Positions 1 to 6,795 of a stretch of DNA of 11,013 bases are shown here, piece by piece. Source of the DNA: Cytophagales bacterium (lineage in GTDB: Bacteria > Bacteroidota > Bacteroidia > Cytophagales > Cyclobacteriaceae); assembly GCA_003537495.1 (NCBI GenBank), contig DPSB01000545.1:1-11013 (forward strand). Direction: 5' to 3'. The notes under the pieces are model-generated. The model had not been told where the DNA came from. It worked only from the letters and a program-made list of their open reading frames with translations, and did not search any database. Both the position numbers and the translations under genes were made by a program. Every line of letters starts with the position of its first letter. Within the stretch, counting starts at the first letter, position 1.

Positions 1-2123
1 ATAAAAGTGTCTTTAAAATCGGCCCAGCGGGGTTCTTTTTTATGATCCACTTTCCATTTTTCTATGGCATCCACACCAGTTATAAATGCTTGTTGAATTA
101 CTTCGCGTGCGGTTTCCTTTTTAGGAGTATCGACTATATCAAAGAAACTCAAATCAGGTTTTTCTTTAATAAGTTTGATGGTAGTATAAGTAGTGGGGTA
201 ATCCAATGTTACTTTGGAGTTTTTGATTTCATCCCATACCAATGGAAAGAGCGCATCCCACCAGGCTTCATAGTACGATGCACCTTCGGAATTTACATCG
301 TTTTCGTAATCCCACGATTTAAGAATAGTGTACGCACTTTTTTGTGCTTGCGTAAATTGTGTGGTGTCTAAGTAATTCAAAAAGGTGGGTAAACTTTCTT
401 CGGCTTTCAGATTATAGTTATCAAATTGTAGTTCCATCATATCCCTTGGGGTGATGTCACTCATCTCACTTAACAGCTTGTTAATTCTTCTATTGCGATA
501 AGCTTCATAGCTGGTAGCATTAATATAATACGGATACGTATTATCAACAGGATATTGATTGGCAGAACTTACAAAACCCCGCGCAGGATTTTTATACATC
601 ACGTTCTGCTCGTTAGGGATAAACGCCTGCCACTCAGTTCGTGTAAGCGTTCCGTCCAATATATATTTACCTTCTTCTTTTCGCCTTACCGGAAACCTGC
701 CTTGAATGCGCATGGCAATATCTCCGCTTACACTGGCAAACACAAAGTTTTGCGCAGGCGAGGCATAATGGTTTAACGCATCCATATACTCCGCGTGGTT
801 CTTTGCCCGATTTAGTTTAAAAAAGGTAATAATTTCTTCGGATGGATCGTGGGCAATCCACCGCAAGGCAAAATGTTTCATCTCATTGTCGCCTTTAAAA
901 CGCTCATCATATAAAACCGGACCGTGATGAGTAAAAGTGATGGTATCGTAAAAATCAGGTTTACCTTTTACTTTAAACGTTTCAACAACTTGTCGGGCGG
1001 GCTTCCACACATCATCGCTCTTATACTCGCGCTTCGACTTATCCTTAAATTCAATTTTATACCAATCGATCAAATCGCGCTGCGCATTGGTTACGCCCCA
1101 AGCAATAGAATCGTTAAAGCCACTGATAACCGCAGGCGAACCCGGCAACGATGCGCCCATTACATTTACACCAGGTGCCTGTAAATGAATAACATACCAG
1201 ATGGATGGAAGCGAAAGACTGAGGTGTGGATCGTTACTTAAAATGGGTGCGCCATGATGTGTTTTAGTTCCGCTGACAGCCCAGTTGTTACTGCCCACAT
1301 CGGGTGGTGATTTTTCCAAAGGCTTTACATCAACCAACTCATCGGGCAAAGCCAGTGGTAAACTGTCGATGGTAACAGGTGTGAAACTCCAGTTACCCGT
1401 GTTATCTACAATCGGGTCGCCCGCGTTTTCATTATCGGGCCAAACCAGGTCTATAAGTGCCTTATCAAAAAGTTTTAAGGCGTTGGTCATCTCCAGATCT
1501 TTATCGCCACTATTCAGCGTAAGCGCCATGTTTTTAAGTAGCAAGCCGCATTTCAGATTGGTCCATTCTTCGGGTTCATAACCTAATAATTTATACTCAA
1601 GGGGTAAGTCTTTGTAGTCGAGCGATTGAATATATTGGTTGATTCCCTGCGTATAGCTGCTAACCATACTAGCCGCAATCGGGTCGGCCTCCATAGCCTG
1701 TAAAGCATTTTCGGCCGCGTAAACCATACCGCGCCTGCGTTGGGTTCGGTCATAGTCCAACGCGGCATCGCCAATTATTTCTGAGATTCTTCCGGCCGCG
1801 GCATGCGTTTGAAACTCCATCTGCCACAGGCGGTTACGGGCTGTGATATATCCTTGCGCCAGGTATAAGTCGTCATCGTTTTGCGCAAAGATGTGGGGGA
1901 TGAGCAGACTATCGTACCGGATAATCACTTCTGCTTTCAGTCCGTTAAGGTTCAGGGTTTCGTCTGGAATTTTTTTGGTTTCAGCATTCTGCCAGAATCC
2001 CCCGAAAGGGTCTAAGAATTTACCAAGGGGTGGAATAGGTGATCCAAAATTCCAACTCCGGTTTAAGACGTAAACAAGACTTAGGGTGATAATGAAGGCG
2101 ACTCCGACTTTCAGGTACTTCAT
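1..2123 (-). CDS. Penicillin acylase family Ntn-hydrolase (C-terminus beyond window)
   Basis: Seen: 707 uninterrupted codons read leftward from ATG 2121-2123 and run off the left edge. The N-terminus (residues 1-22) is a hydrophobic signal or anchor segment, so the protein is probably exported to the periplasm. An IPHIFA motif (75-80) and RLWQME (98-103) are typical of the alpha subunit. GSNNWAVSG gives the expected autocatalytic cleavage before Ser278, which becomes the nucleophile beta-Ser1; His300 then falls at beta-23, and Asn522 in SSANQ is at about beta-245, near the oxyanion Asn of the family. Known: the precursor self-cleaves into alpha and beta chains and hydrolyses amide bonds of acylated substrates (beta-lactams, N-acyl-homoserine lactones, other N-acyl amines). 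Family precursors are usually near 800 residues, so roughly 80-100 are missing here. The substrate cannot be told from sequence. It is divergent from the plus-strand genes and probably not part of the polysaccharide system. Confidence 0.93.
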   Translation of the reverse strand, partial: MKYLKVGVAFIITLSLVYVLNRSWNFGSPIPPLGKFLDPFGGFWQNAETKKIPDETLNLNGLKAEVIIRYDSLLIPHIFAQNDDDLYLAQGYITARNRLWQMEFQTHAAAGRISEIIGDAALDYDRTQRRRGMVYAAENALQAMEADPIAASMVSSYTQGINQYIQSLDYKDLPLEYKLLGYEPEEWTNLKCGLLLKNMALTLNSGDKDLEMTNALKLFDKALIDLVWPDNENAGDPIVDNTGNWSFTPVTIDSLPLALPDELVDVKPLEKSPPDVGSNNWAVSGTKTHHGAPILSNDPHLSLSLPSIWYVIHLQAPGVNVMGASLPGSPAVISGFNDSIAWGVTNAQRDLIDWYKIEFKDKSKREYKSDDVWKPARQVVETFKVKGKPDFYDTITFTHHGPVLYDERFKGDNEMKHFALRWIAHDPSEEIITFFKLNRAKNHAEYMDALNHYASPAQNFVFASVSGDIAMRIQGRFPVRRKEEGKYILDGTLTRTEWQAFIPNEQNVMYKNPARGFVSSANQYPVDNTYPYYINATSYEAYRNRRINKLLSEMSDITPRDMMELQFDNYNLKAEESLPTFLNYLDTTQFTQAQKSAYTILKSWDYENDVNSEGASYYEAWWDALFPLVWDEIKNSKVTLDYPTTYTTIKLIKEKPDLSFFDIVDTPKKETAREVIQQAFITGVDAIEKWKVDHKKEPRWADFKDTF

Positions 2124-2224
2124 GGTAATAGTGTTGGGGCGGTTGACTGAGTTGCTAAATCTTACTGCTATCGTGTGGGATAATTTTCCTAATTTTAGGC
2201 TTTTATTGAGAATTTTCGCAGCAA
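2124..2224. promoter_or_regulatory. Divergent intergenic region (acylase / kdsC-like)
   Basis: This 101-bp spacer separates two divergent start codons and must hold both promoters. It is AT-rich on the kdsC-like side. TAATTTTC (2181-2188) and TAATTTTA (2190-2197) each match 7 of 8 positions of the Bacteroidetes -7 box TAnnTTTG, but no TTG lies 17-23 bp upstream of either, so neither is convincing. CCTAA-TT-TTAGG (2188-2199) is a short interrupted palindrome overlapping the second box. No Shine-Dalgarno sequence precedes either start. Confidence 0.4.
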
Positions 2225-2767
2225 ATGGCGGTAAAAGAAGTGCTTGGCAAGTACAGCAAGGAGCAGATTAAGAAGGCGGCCCAGATAAAGGCCCTTTTTT
2301 TTGATGTGGATGGCGTGCTTACCGATGGGGGAATCATCTACGATGATACCGGTCGCGAAACCAAACGTTTCAACGTAAAGGATGGCTATATTATCAGTCA
2401 CCTGAAGCGGGCCGGAATCTTGGTTGGGATTATTACCGGACGAGATTCAAAAATTGTAGGCAACCGTGCAGCTGAGTTGAAGTTGGATTTTTGCCATCAG
2501 GGTATAATGGATAAATACAGTGTGTTTGAAAAACTGATGGAGTTCCACAAACTAAAGCGCAAGCAAGTGGCTTATATTGGCGATGACATCAACGATTTGA
2601 AAGTATTGCAGAACTGTGGACTTTCTGCGTGCCCGGCCGATGCTTTGAGTTATGTTAAAAGCAGAGTTGACTTGATTACGGATGCCCGTGGGGGCGAAGG
2701 CGTTGCCCGCGAAGTAAGTGATTTGATTCTGGCTGCGCAGGGTTGGTTGGATAAGGTTTTGAGGTAG
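2225..2767 (+). CDS. kdsC: KdsC-like HAD phosphatase (probable KDO 8-phosphate phosphatase)
   Basis: 180 residues, the usual size for KdsC, a cap-less cytoplasmic HAD hydrolase. All four HAD motifs are visible: DVDGVLTDG with nucleophile Asp27 and general acid Asp29, Thr71 in ITGRDS, Lys97 in MDKYS, and GDDINDL with Asp120, Asp121 and Asp124. The glycine-rich GGEGVARE near residues 156-163 matches the C-terminal tail that enters the neighbouring active site in KdsC tetramers. Known: KdsC converts KDO 8-phosphate to KDO for lipid A-core synthesis. The next start is 77 bp downstream, so it may or may not be co-transcribed with the sugar genes. Related phosphatases act on KDN or sialic acid 9-phosphates; KDO is preferred because no sialic acid genes are visible. 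The start ATG at 2225 has no Shine-Dalgarno sequence, as expected in Bacteroidetes. Confidence 0.88.
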   Translation: MAVKEVLGKYSKEQIKKAAQIKALFFDVDGVLTDGGIIYDDTGRETKRFNVKDGYIISHLKRAGILVGIITGRDSKIVGNRAAELKLDFCHQGIMDKYSVFEKLMEFHKLKRKQVAYIGDDINDLKVLQNCGLSACPADALSYVKSRVDLITDARGGEGVAREVSDLILAAQGWLDKVLR

Positions 2768-2804
2768 ATGAGATGGTGAACTTGGATAACAACCATTTTA
2801 AAAG

Positions 2805-2840
2805 TTGTAAGGGGATAAATTTGACTAGATTATAATTTTG
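2805..2840 (+). promoter_or_regulatory. Candidate promoter for the sugar-nucleotide operon
   Basis: TAATTTTG (2833-2840) is an exact match to the Bacteroidetes -7 box TAnnTTTG, and a second exact match, TAAATTTG, lies at 2816-2823. The nearest suitable TTG (2805-2807) is 25 bp before the first box, slightly longer than the usual 17-23 bp. If the 2833 box is used, transcription would begin almost at GTG 2845, giving a leaderless mRNA; the 2816 box would give a leader of roughly 15 bases. The boxes are seen; promoter activity is inferred. Confidence 0.35.
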
Positions 2841-2844
2841 TATT

Positions 2845-3858
2845 GTGAGTGATATAAAGTTTGCAGTTGTTGGGTTTGGCCATATTGGAAGAAGACACGC
2901 AACTATTATCAACGATTTTAAAGGTGCCCGGTTAGTGGCAATAGTTGATTCAGATTCAACAGTAAAGTCACATGCACTTTACCCCAAAGAAATTCCTTTC
3001 TTCAATTCAATTCAGGATCTTTTGAGGTCAGGTATCCCTGTGGAGGTTGTTTGCGTTTGTACACCAAATGGATTTCATGTAGAGCATGCGCTTCAGGCTT
3101 TGGAAAACAAGTGCCATGTGGTAATTGAAAAACCGATGGGATTAACCCGGCAATCTTGCGAGCAAGTGGTTGAAAAATCATTGCAGGTTGCCAGGCATGT
3201 ATTTGTAGTAAAACAAAATCGGTATAGCCCGCCCAGTAAATGGCTAAAACAAATTGTTGCTGACGGAACCCTTGGGGACATTTTGATGGTGCAAGTGAAT
3301 TGTTATTGGAATCGCGATGACCGCTATTATAAAAAGGGAGGCTGGAAAGGAACACTGGCTTTAGATGGTGGTACCCTGTTCACACAATTCAGTCATTTTA
3401 TCGATATCATGTTTTGGGTGTTTGGTGATGTAAAAAACATTCATGCAGCGCTTAAAGATTTTAACCATCAAACCACAACTGAGTTTGAAGATTCGGGGAT
3501 TGTAAATTTTGAATTTGTTAAAGGAGGTCTTGGCTGTATCAATTTTTCAACATCAGTTTGGGATACCAACATGGAGAGCTCCATTGCCGTGGTCGGAACA
3601 AAGGGTTCGGTAAAAATAGGAGGACAGTACATGAATGAAATAGAGTACTGTCATGTGAAAGATTATCAAATGCCTACTTTACCAGAAACAAACCCTCCAA
3701 ATGATTATGGACCTTTCAAAGGCAGCGCAGCAAATCATCATTATGTATTCGAGAACGTAGTGAATACACTAAAGGGAATTGATACCATTACTGCTAACGC
3801 ACTTGAAGGGATGAAAGTGGTTGATATCATTGAACGGATTTATCAATTCAGAAAATAA
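2845..3858 (+). CDS. Gfo/Idh/MocA dehydrogenase, WbpB/WlbA-like
   Basis: 337 residues. The N-terminal Rossmann fold has the nucleotide loop GFGHIGRRH (10-18) and an acidic end of the second strand (VDSD, 34-37). The family signature EKP is at 95-97, with the catalytic Lys96, and [15 protein letters not shown] holds His184 and Asp187, the usual C-terminal catalytic positions. Inferred from the two following genes: NAD-dependent oxidation at C3 of UDP-GlcNAcA to the 3-keto sugar, the first committed step towards UDP-2,3-diacetamido uronic acid. The start is GTG at 2845, since it places [10 protein letters not shown] directly before the Rossmann strand and no in-frame ATG fits. The TAA stop shares its last A with the next ATG (3858), indicating translational coupling. 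Its substrate rests on context, because this family is broad. Confidence 0.88.
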   Translation: MSDIKFAVVGFGHIGRRHATIINDFKGARLVAIVDSDSTVKSHALYPKEIPFFNSIQDLLRSGIPVEVVCVCTPNGFHVEHALQALENKCHVVIEKPMGLTRQSCEQVVEKSLQVARHVFVVKQNRYSPPSKWLKQIVADGTLGDILMVQVNCYWNRDDRYYKKGGWKGTLALDGGTLFTQFSHFIDIMFWVFGDVKNIHAALKDFNHQTTTEFEDSGIVNFEFVKGGLGCINFSTSVWDTNMESSIAVVGTKGSVKIGGQYMNEIEYCHVKDYQMPTLPETNPPNDYGPFKGSAANHHYVFENVVNTLKGIDTITANALEGMKVVDIIERIYQFRK

Positions 3859-4442
3859 TGGATATACCATATTACGCACATCCTAGTTCTATTGTTGATG
3901 ATGGCTGTACCATTGGTAAGGGTACAAAAATCTGGCACTTCACTCACATCATGCCTAAATGTACTATCGGAGAGAATTGCAACTTTGGTCAGAACGTGGT
4001 AGTGTCTCCTGATGTGTGGTTAGGAAATAATGTAAAAGTTCAGAACAACGTTTCTATTTACACAGGAGTGATTTGTGAAGACGATGTCTTTCTTGGGCCT
4101 TCGATGGTATTTACGAATGTTATTAATCCGCGGAGTGCTGTCAATCGTAAGTCAGAGTACAAAAAAACCTATGTAAGAAAAGGCGCAACAATTGGAGCAA
4201 ATGCAACCATTATCTGTGGCATAGAAATAGGAATGTTTGCATTTATTGCCGCTGGTGCTGTGGTTACAAAGGATGTTCCCGCGTATGCTTTGGTAATTGG
4301 AAACCCAGCTCGGCAAACGGGATGGATGAGTGAATTTGGGCAGAAACTGAAATTTGATGCGGATGGTTTTGCCACCTGCCCGGAAAGTAAAGAACGATAT
4401 CAAATACAAGCAGGGTTGGTTAGCAAAGTAGGTCATGGATAA
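3858..4442 (+). CDS. Left-handed beta-helix N-acetyltransferase, WbpD/WlbB-like
   Basis: 194 residues, close to the size of WbpD and WlbB. Hexapeptide-repeat turns run from about residue 10 to 150 (for example [40 protein letters not shown]), forming a left-handed parallel beta-helix that trimerises and binds acetyl-CoA. The [13 protein letters not shown] block and the closing [20 protein letters not shown] are characteristic of the UDP-3-amino-sugar N3-acetyltransferase group. Inferred role: acetylation of the 3-amino group made by the downstream aminotransferase, giving UDP-2,3-diacetamido-2,3-dideoxyglucuronate. The gene overlaps the preceding one by one base and the next by eight, so the three are very probably translated as a coupled unit. 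The order here is dehydrogenase, acetyltransferase, aminotransferase, the same as wbpB-wbpD-wbpE, although acetylation is the last of the three reactions. Confidence 0.92.
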   Translation: MDIPYYAHPSSIVDDGCTIGKGTKIWHFTHIMPKCTIGENCNFGQNVVVSPDVWLGNNVKVQNNVSIYTGVICEDDVFLGPSMVFTNVINPRSAVNRKSEYKKTYVRKGATIGANATIICGIEIGMFAFIAAGAVVTKDVPAYALVIGNPARQTGWMSEFGQKLKFDADGFATCPESKERYQIQAGLVSKVGHG

Positions 4443-5547
4443 AATTCAAATGGTTGATTTGCTGGGGCAGTACCGGCATATTGAAAGTGAAGTAAACGAG
4501 GCCATGCGGCAGGTAATTGAAAGTTCGGCTTTCATTAATGGGCCTGCTGTAAAATCATTCGAGCATCAACTAGGTGTTTATCTTGGTGTCAGGCATGTAA
4601 TTGGTTGTGCCAATGGAACAGATGCCATTCAGATTGCCCTTATGGCTTTGAATCTTCCAGTAGATGCGGAAGTGATTGTTCCGGCATTTAACTACGTGGC
4701 TGCAGCTGAGGTAGTGGCATTACTTAAATACAAAATTGTTTTTTGTGATGTGGATGATCGATTTTTTACACTCGATGTGGAAGATGTAAAGCGCAAGATT
4801 ACACCCAAAACGAAAGTAATCATTGCGGTGCATCTATTTGGTCAAGCTTCGCCCATGGAAGAGATCATGGCTCTTGCTGAAAAACACCACTTGTTTGTTA
4901 TTGAAGATAATGCGCAGTCCATTGGTGCCGATTATATTTTTAAAGATGGATCGCGAAAAAAACTTGGAACTATTGGGCATATCGGAACAACCTCCTTCTT
5001 TCCCAGCAAGAATCTGGGCTGCTATGGCGATGGTGGAGCTATTACCACCAACGATGAACATCTGGCAAGGATCATGAGAAGCATAGCCACCCATGGCCAA
5101 TCGAAAAAATATTTTTATGAGCGGGTAGGCGTTAACTCCAGATTGGACACCCTACAAGCGGCCATACTAAATATTAAGCTGAAGTATCTGGATCAGTACA
5201 TTACCAGCCGGCAGCAAGCGGCAGAATTTTACGATAAGCAATTGGGTTCAGTTGAGTGGCTCTATATTCCAGAGCGAGTACCGTATAGCACACATGTGTT
5301 TCATCAGTATACGATCTTAATAAAAAATAAAAGCCGGGATGAAATCAGTAAACTGTTAGCCGAGAGGGGGATACCGAGTATGATCTATTATCCTATTTCG
5401 CTACATCAAACCAATGCCTATGAGGGTGCAGCAGGTACCTTTGCAACTTCTGAATCACTAACTTTACAGGTGCTTTCATTACCAATGCATACTGAGTTAA
5501 AATCAGAACATTTACAACGTATTTGCGATTCGATAATAGTACTTTGA
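4435..5547 (+). CDS. DegT/DnrJ/EryC1/StrS PLP aminotransferase, WbpE/WlbC-like
   Basis: 370 residues, normal for sugar aminotransferases of fold type I. The PLP-binding Lys192 lies in [15 protein letters not shown], and EDNAQS (157-162) carries Asp158 and Gln161, which contact the pyridine ring and hydroxyl of [11 protein letters not shown] (57-64) forms the phosphate-binding region, and VGVNSRLD (231-238) is the conserved substrate and dimer loop. Inferred role: glutamate-dependent transamination of the 3-keto UDP-GlcNAcA made by the first gene of the trio. The start ATG 4435 lies inside the 3' end of the acetyltransferase gene. The next gene begins 18 bp after the stop without any visible terminator, so the operon probably continues. 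StrS-family members also make other 3- or 4-amino sugars; the assignment to the 3-position depends on the neighbours. Confidence 0.92.
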   Translation: MDKIQMVDLLGQYRHIESEVNEAMRQVIESSAFINGPAVKSFEHQLGVYLGVRHVIGCANGTDAIQIALMALNLPVDAEVIVPAFNYVAAAEVVALLKYKIVFCDVDDRFFTLDVEDVKRKITPKTKVIIAVHLFGQASPMEEIMALAEKHHLFVIEDNAQSIGADYIFKDGSRKKLGTIGHIGTTSFFPSKNLGCYGDGGAITTNDEHLARIMRSIATHGQSKKYFYERVGVNSRLDTLQAAILNIKLKYLDQYITSRQQAAEFYDKQLGSVEWLYIPERVPYSTHVFHQYTILIKNKSRDEISKLLAERGIPSMIYYPISLHQTNAYEGAAGTFATSESLTLQVLSLPMHTELKSEHLQRICDSIIVL

Positions 5548-5565
5548 TTCTTTCGATTTTGTATT

Positions 5566-6069
5566 ATGGAAGATAAATCAAAGTGGTTTGTTTTTTACAC
5601 AAAAAGTCGTCAAGAGAAAAAAGTGCGTCAATTAGTAGAGCGTAAGGGATATGAAGTTTACCTGCCAACGCAAAAGGTTATAAAACAATGGAGCGATAGA
5701 AAGAAAAAAGTAGAAGTTCCGCTTTTCAATTCCTATTTATTCATCTTTACAACTGAAAGCCTCATTCAAGAAATTTTACAAACACCAGGTGTCGCTTGGG
5801 TTATCCGAAATAACGGCAGGCCGGCTATACTACACGACAGAGAATACAAAGCTATTCAGCGCTTTTTAGAAACGGGATTAACCATTGAGGTTTTATCAGC
5901 AGTATCAGTAGAGGAAGGAAATAGGGTAGAGGTTGCTGATGGTCCGCTGAGGGGTGCTATTGGCTATGTGGCGGCCAAAAACCCTGGTAAATTCATGGTG
6001 CTACTGGAAGGTATTGGGCAATCTATTCACGTAGAAATCGAACCTGGGTTGCTAAGAAGTGTGGAATGA
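5566..6069 (+). CDS. UpxY-like NusG paralog, polysaccharide antiterminator
   Basis: 167 residues, the size of Bacteroides UpxY proteins. The NGN domain spans about 7-100: KWFVFYTKSRQEKKV, GYEVYLPTQ and PLFNSYLFI correspond to the conserved NusG blocks. A KOW motif follows at about 117-134 (EGNRVEVADGPLRGAIGYV). Known: UpxY proteins are specialised NusG relatives that bind RNA polymerase and prevent early termination within their own capsular polysaccharide operon. Here the gene is not first, as in Bacteroides loci, but follows the sugar trio and precedes the export genes. That placement suggests it governs read-through into the wza-wzc-wzx section; the target is inferred. The window contains no housekeeping NusG context (secE, rplK), which supports paralog status. 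Confidence 0.9.
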   Translation: MEDKSKWFVFYTKSRQEKKVRQLVERKGYEVYLPTQKVIKQWSDRKKKVEVPLFNSYLFIFTTESLIQEILQTPGVAWVIRNNGRPAILHDREYKAIQRFLETGLTIEVLSAVSVEEGNRVEVADGPLRGAIGYVAAKNPGKFMVLLEGIGQSIHVEIEPGLLRSVE

Positions 6070-6070
6070 T

Positions 6071-6087
6071 GAGTAAATATTTTACTC
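6071..6087. promoter_or_regulatory. Perfect inverted repeat, candidate operator
   Basis: GAGTAAA-TAT-TTTACTC: two exact 7-bp arms around a 3-bp centre, starting two bases after the upxY-like stop and ending 30 bp before the winged-helix start. It is AT-rich and not followed by a T-run, so it does not resemble an intrinsic terminator. A near-match to the -7 box, TATATTTA (6104-6111), lies 16 bp downstream, so the right arm sits where the -33 element would be. Autoregulation by the adjacent winged-helix protein is a reasonable inference. Confidence 0.45.
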
Positions 6088-6103
6088 GTAATAGACTTAT
6101 TAC

Positions 6104-6111
6104 TATATTTA
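6104..6111 (+). promoter_or_regulatory. Near-match -7 promoter box before winged-helix gene
   Basis: TATATTTA matches 7 of 8 positions of TAnnTTTG. No TTG occurs at the expected distance; that region is the right arm of the inverted repeat (TTTACTC). It lies six bases before ATG 6118, so transcripts from here would be nearly leaderless. This is a weak candidate. Confidence 0.25.
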
Positions 6112-6117
6112 CCTTCA

Positions 6118-6663
6118 ATGCTGGATGCACTCATTACCTCTAAAACAAGGCTTAAAATGCTGCTCAAGTTTTTCTTGAACAGTCATTCCAGGGCCTATTT
6201 ACGTGAGATGGCTAAGGAGTTTGGTGAATCCACAAACTCTATAAGGCATGAGCTTAACAACTTATCACAGGCTGGGTACCTAATCGCAAAAGAAGAAGGT
6301 CGATCGGTATTTTATCATGCTAATACCAAACACCCGTTGTTTCCGGAAATTAAAAACCTGGTACATAAGTACCTTGGTATTGATAAAATATTGGATAACA
6401 TTATTCATAAAGTTTTATTAAGATTAGGGACACTGCATTTAGCTTTTATAACTGGCGACTATGCAAAAGGTAGAGATACTGGTATTATAGACTTGGTTTT
6501 GGTTGGCGACATGGATCAGGTTTACCTGCAAGAGTGTGTAAGGAAAGCAGAAAAACTTATTAACCGGAAGGTTCGCACGTTGGTGCTTACCGAACCAGAA
6601 TTTGAGGCGAATAGAAAAAACTTAAACCCTGACCAAGCCTTGTTGCTTTGGCAGGCAGAATAA
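6118..6663 (+). CDS. Winged-helix protein with degenerate nucleotidyltransferase domain
   Basis: 181 residues in two parts. Residues about 5-70 form an ArsR-like winged helix: YLREMAKEFGESTNSIRHELNNLSQAGYL is the helix-turn-helix, followed by the wing KEEGRSVFYHANT. Residues about 105-160 resemble a minimal nucleotidyltransferase (MNT) fold: GDYAKG (113-118) stands for the usual GSxARG and GIIDLVLVG (122-130) for SDxDLxV. The catalytic Ser is Asp114 and the first catalytic Asp is replaced, leaving only Asp125, and the loop between the motifs is shorter. Nucleotide transfer is therefore doubtful and the domain may sense a ligand instead. I recall similar proteins beside polysaccharide loci of other Bacteroidetes, but no function is known to me. 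It follows the upxY-like gene by 48 bp and probably regulates this locus (inference). Confidence 0.8.
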   Translation: MLDALITSKTRLKMLLKFFLNSHSRAYLREMAKEFGESTNSIRHELNNLSQAGYLIAKEEGRSVFYHANTKHPLFPEIKNLVHKYLGIDKILDNIIHKVLLRLGTLHLAFITGDYAKGRDTGIIDLVLVGDMDQVYLQECVRKAEKLINRKVRTLVLTEPEFEANRKNLNPDQALLLWQAE

Positions 6664-6698
6664 GAAGCCGATACCAGTCGGATAAGTATAACTTTTAA

Positions 6699-6729
6699 GC
6701 CTACTCTTCCCGAATGGGACTGAGGAGGC
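6699..6729 (+). other. RNA hairpin in spacer before wza
   Basis: A bulged stem-loop of 11 base pairs: GCCT (6699-6702) with AGGC (6726-6729), CTC (6704-6706) with GAG (6722-6724), TCCC (6708-6711) with GGGA (6716-6719), closed by a GAAT tetraloop. An A-G mismatch and a 1x2 internal loop interrupt it. No T-run follows, so it is not an ordinary terminator. It would be transcribed only by read-through from upstream, since the best wza promoter lies downstream of it. It may be a pause or antitermination signal; this is inferred. Confidence 0.4.
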
Positions 6730-6743
6730 GAAGCTGTAAAAGA

Positions 6744-6774
6744 TTGGGTGATAGTATGGTTTTTAGTAGGTTTG
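6744..6774 (+). promoter_or_regulatory. Bacteroidetes-type promoter for wza-wzc-wzx
   Basis: TTG (6744-6746), a 20-bp spacer and TAGGTTTG (6767-6774) match the Bacteroidetes consensus TTG-N17-23-TAnnTTTG exactly. The start point would be a few bases after 6774, leaving a leader of about 10-16 bases before ATG 6794. It is the best promoter match in the window and suggests that the export genes can be transcribed independently of the sugar operon. Confidence 0.6.
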
Positions 6775-6782
6775 TCGCTTCT

Positions 6783-6795
6783 ATGATCAGATCAT
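6783..6795. other. Palindrome overlapping the wza start codon
   Basis: ATGATC-A-GATCAT is a perfect 6-bp palindrome around one base. It covers the first two bases of ATG 6794-6796 and the predicted transcription start region. It could be a protein site or a small RNA hairpin (5 bp, CAG loop) that partly hides the start codon. It is short enough to be chance. Confidence 0.25.

Noticed and set aside
42..2073. Several plus-strand open frames (60-110 codons) opposite the acylase gene
   Set aside because: They are interrupted, show no recognisable domain, and lie antisense to one continuous 707-codon frame with clear family motifs.
2225..2767. Sialic acid or KDN 9-phosphate phosphatase
   Set aside because: No NeuB- or NeuA-like gene is visible, and size and C-terminal GGEGVARE fit KdsC.
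2789..2808. ACAAC...GTTGT stem after the kdsC-like gene as a terminator
   Set aside because: Only 5 weak base pairs with a 10-base loop and no T-run; too poor to call a terminator.
5566..6069. Housekeeping NusG
   Set aside because: No secE or rplK/rplA neighbours; size and position in a polysaccharide locus fit the UpxY group.
6071..6087. Inverted repeat read as an intrinsic terminator for the upxY-like gene
   Set aside because: The stem is AT-rich with a 3-base loop and is followed by GTAATAGAC, not a T-run; an operator fits better.
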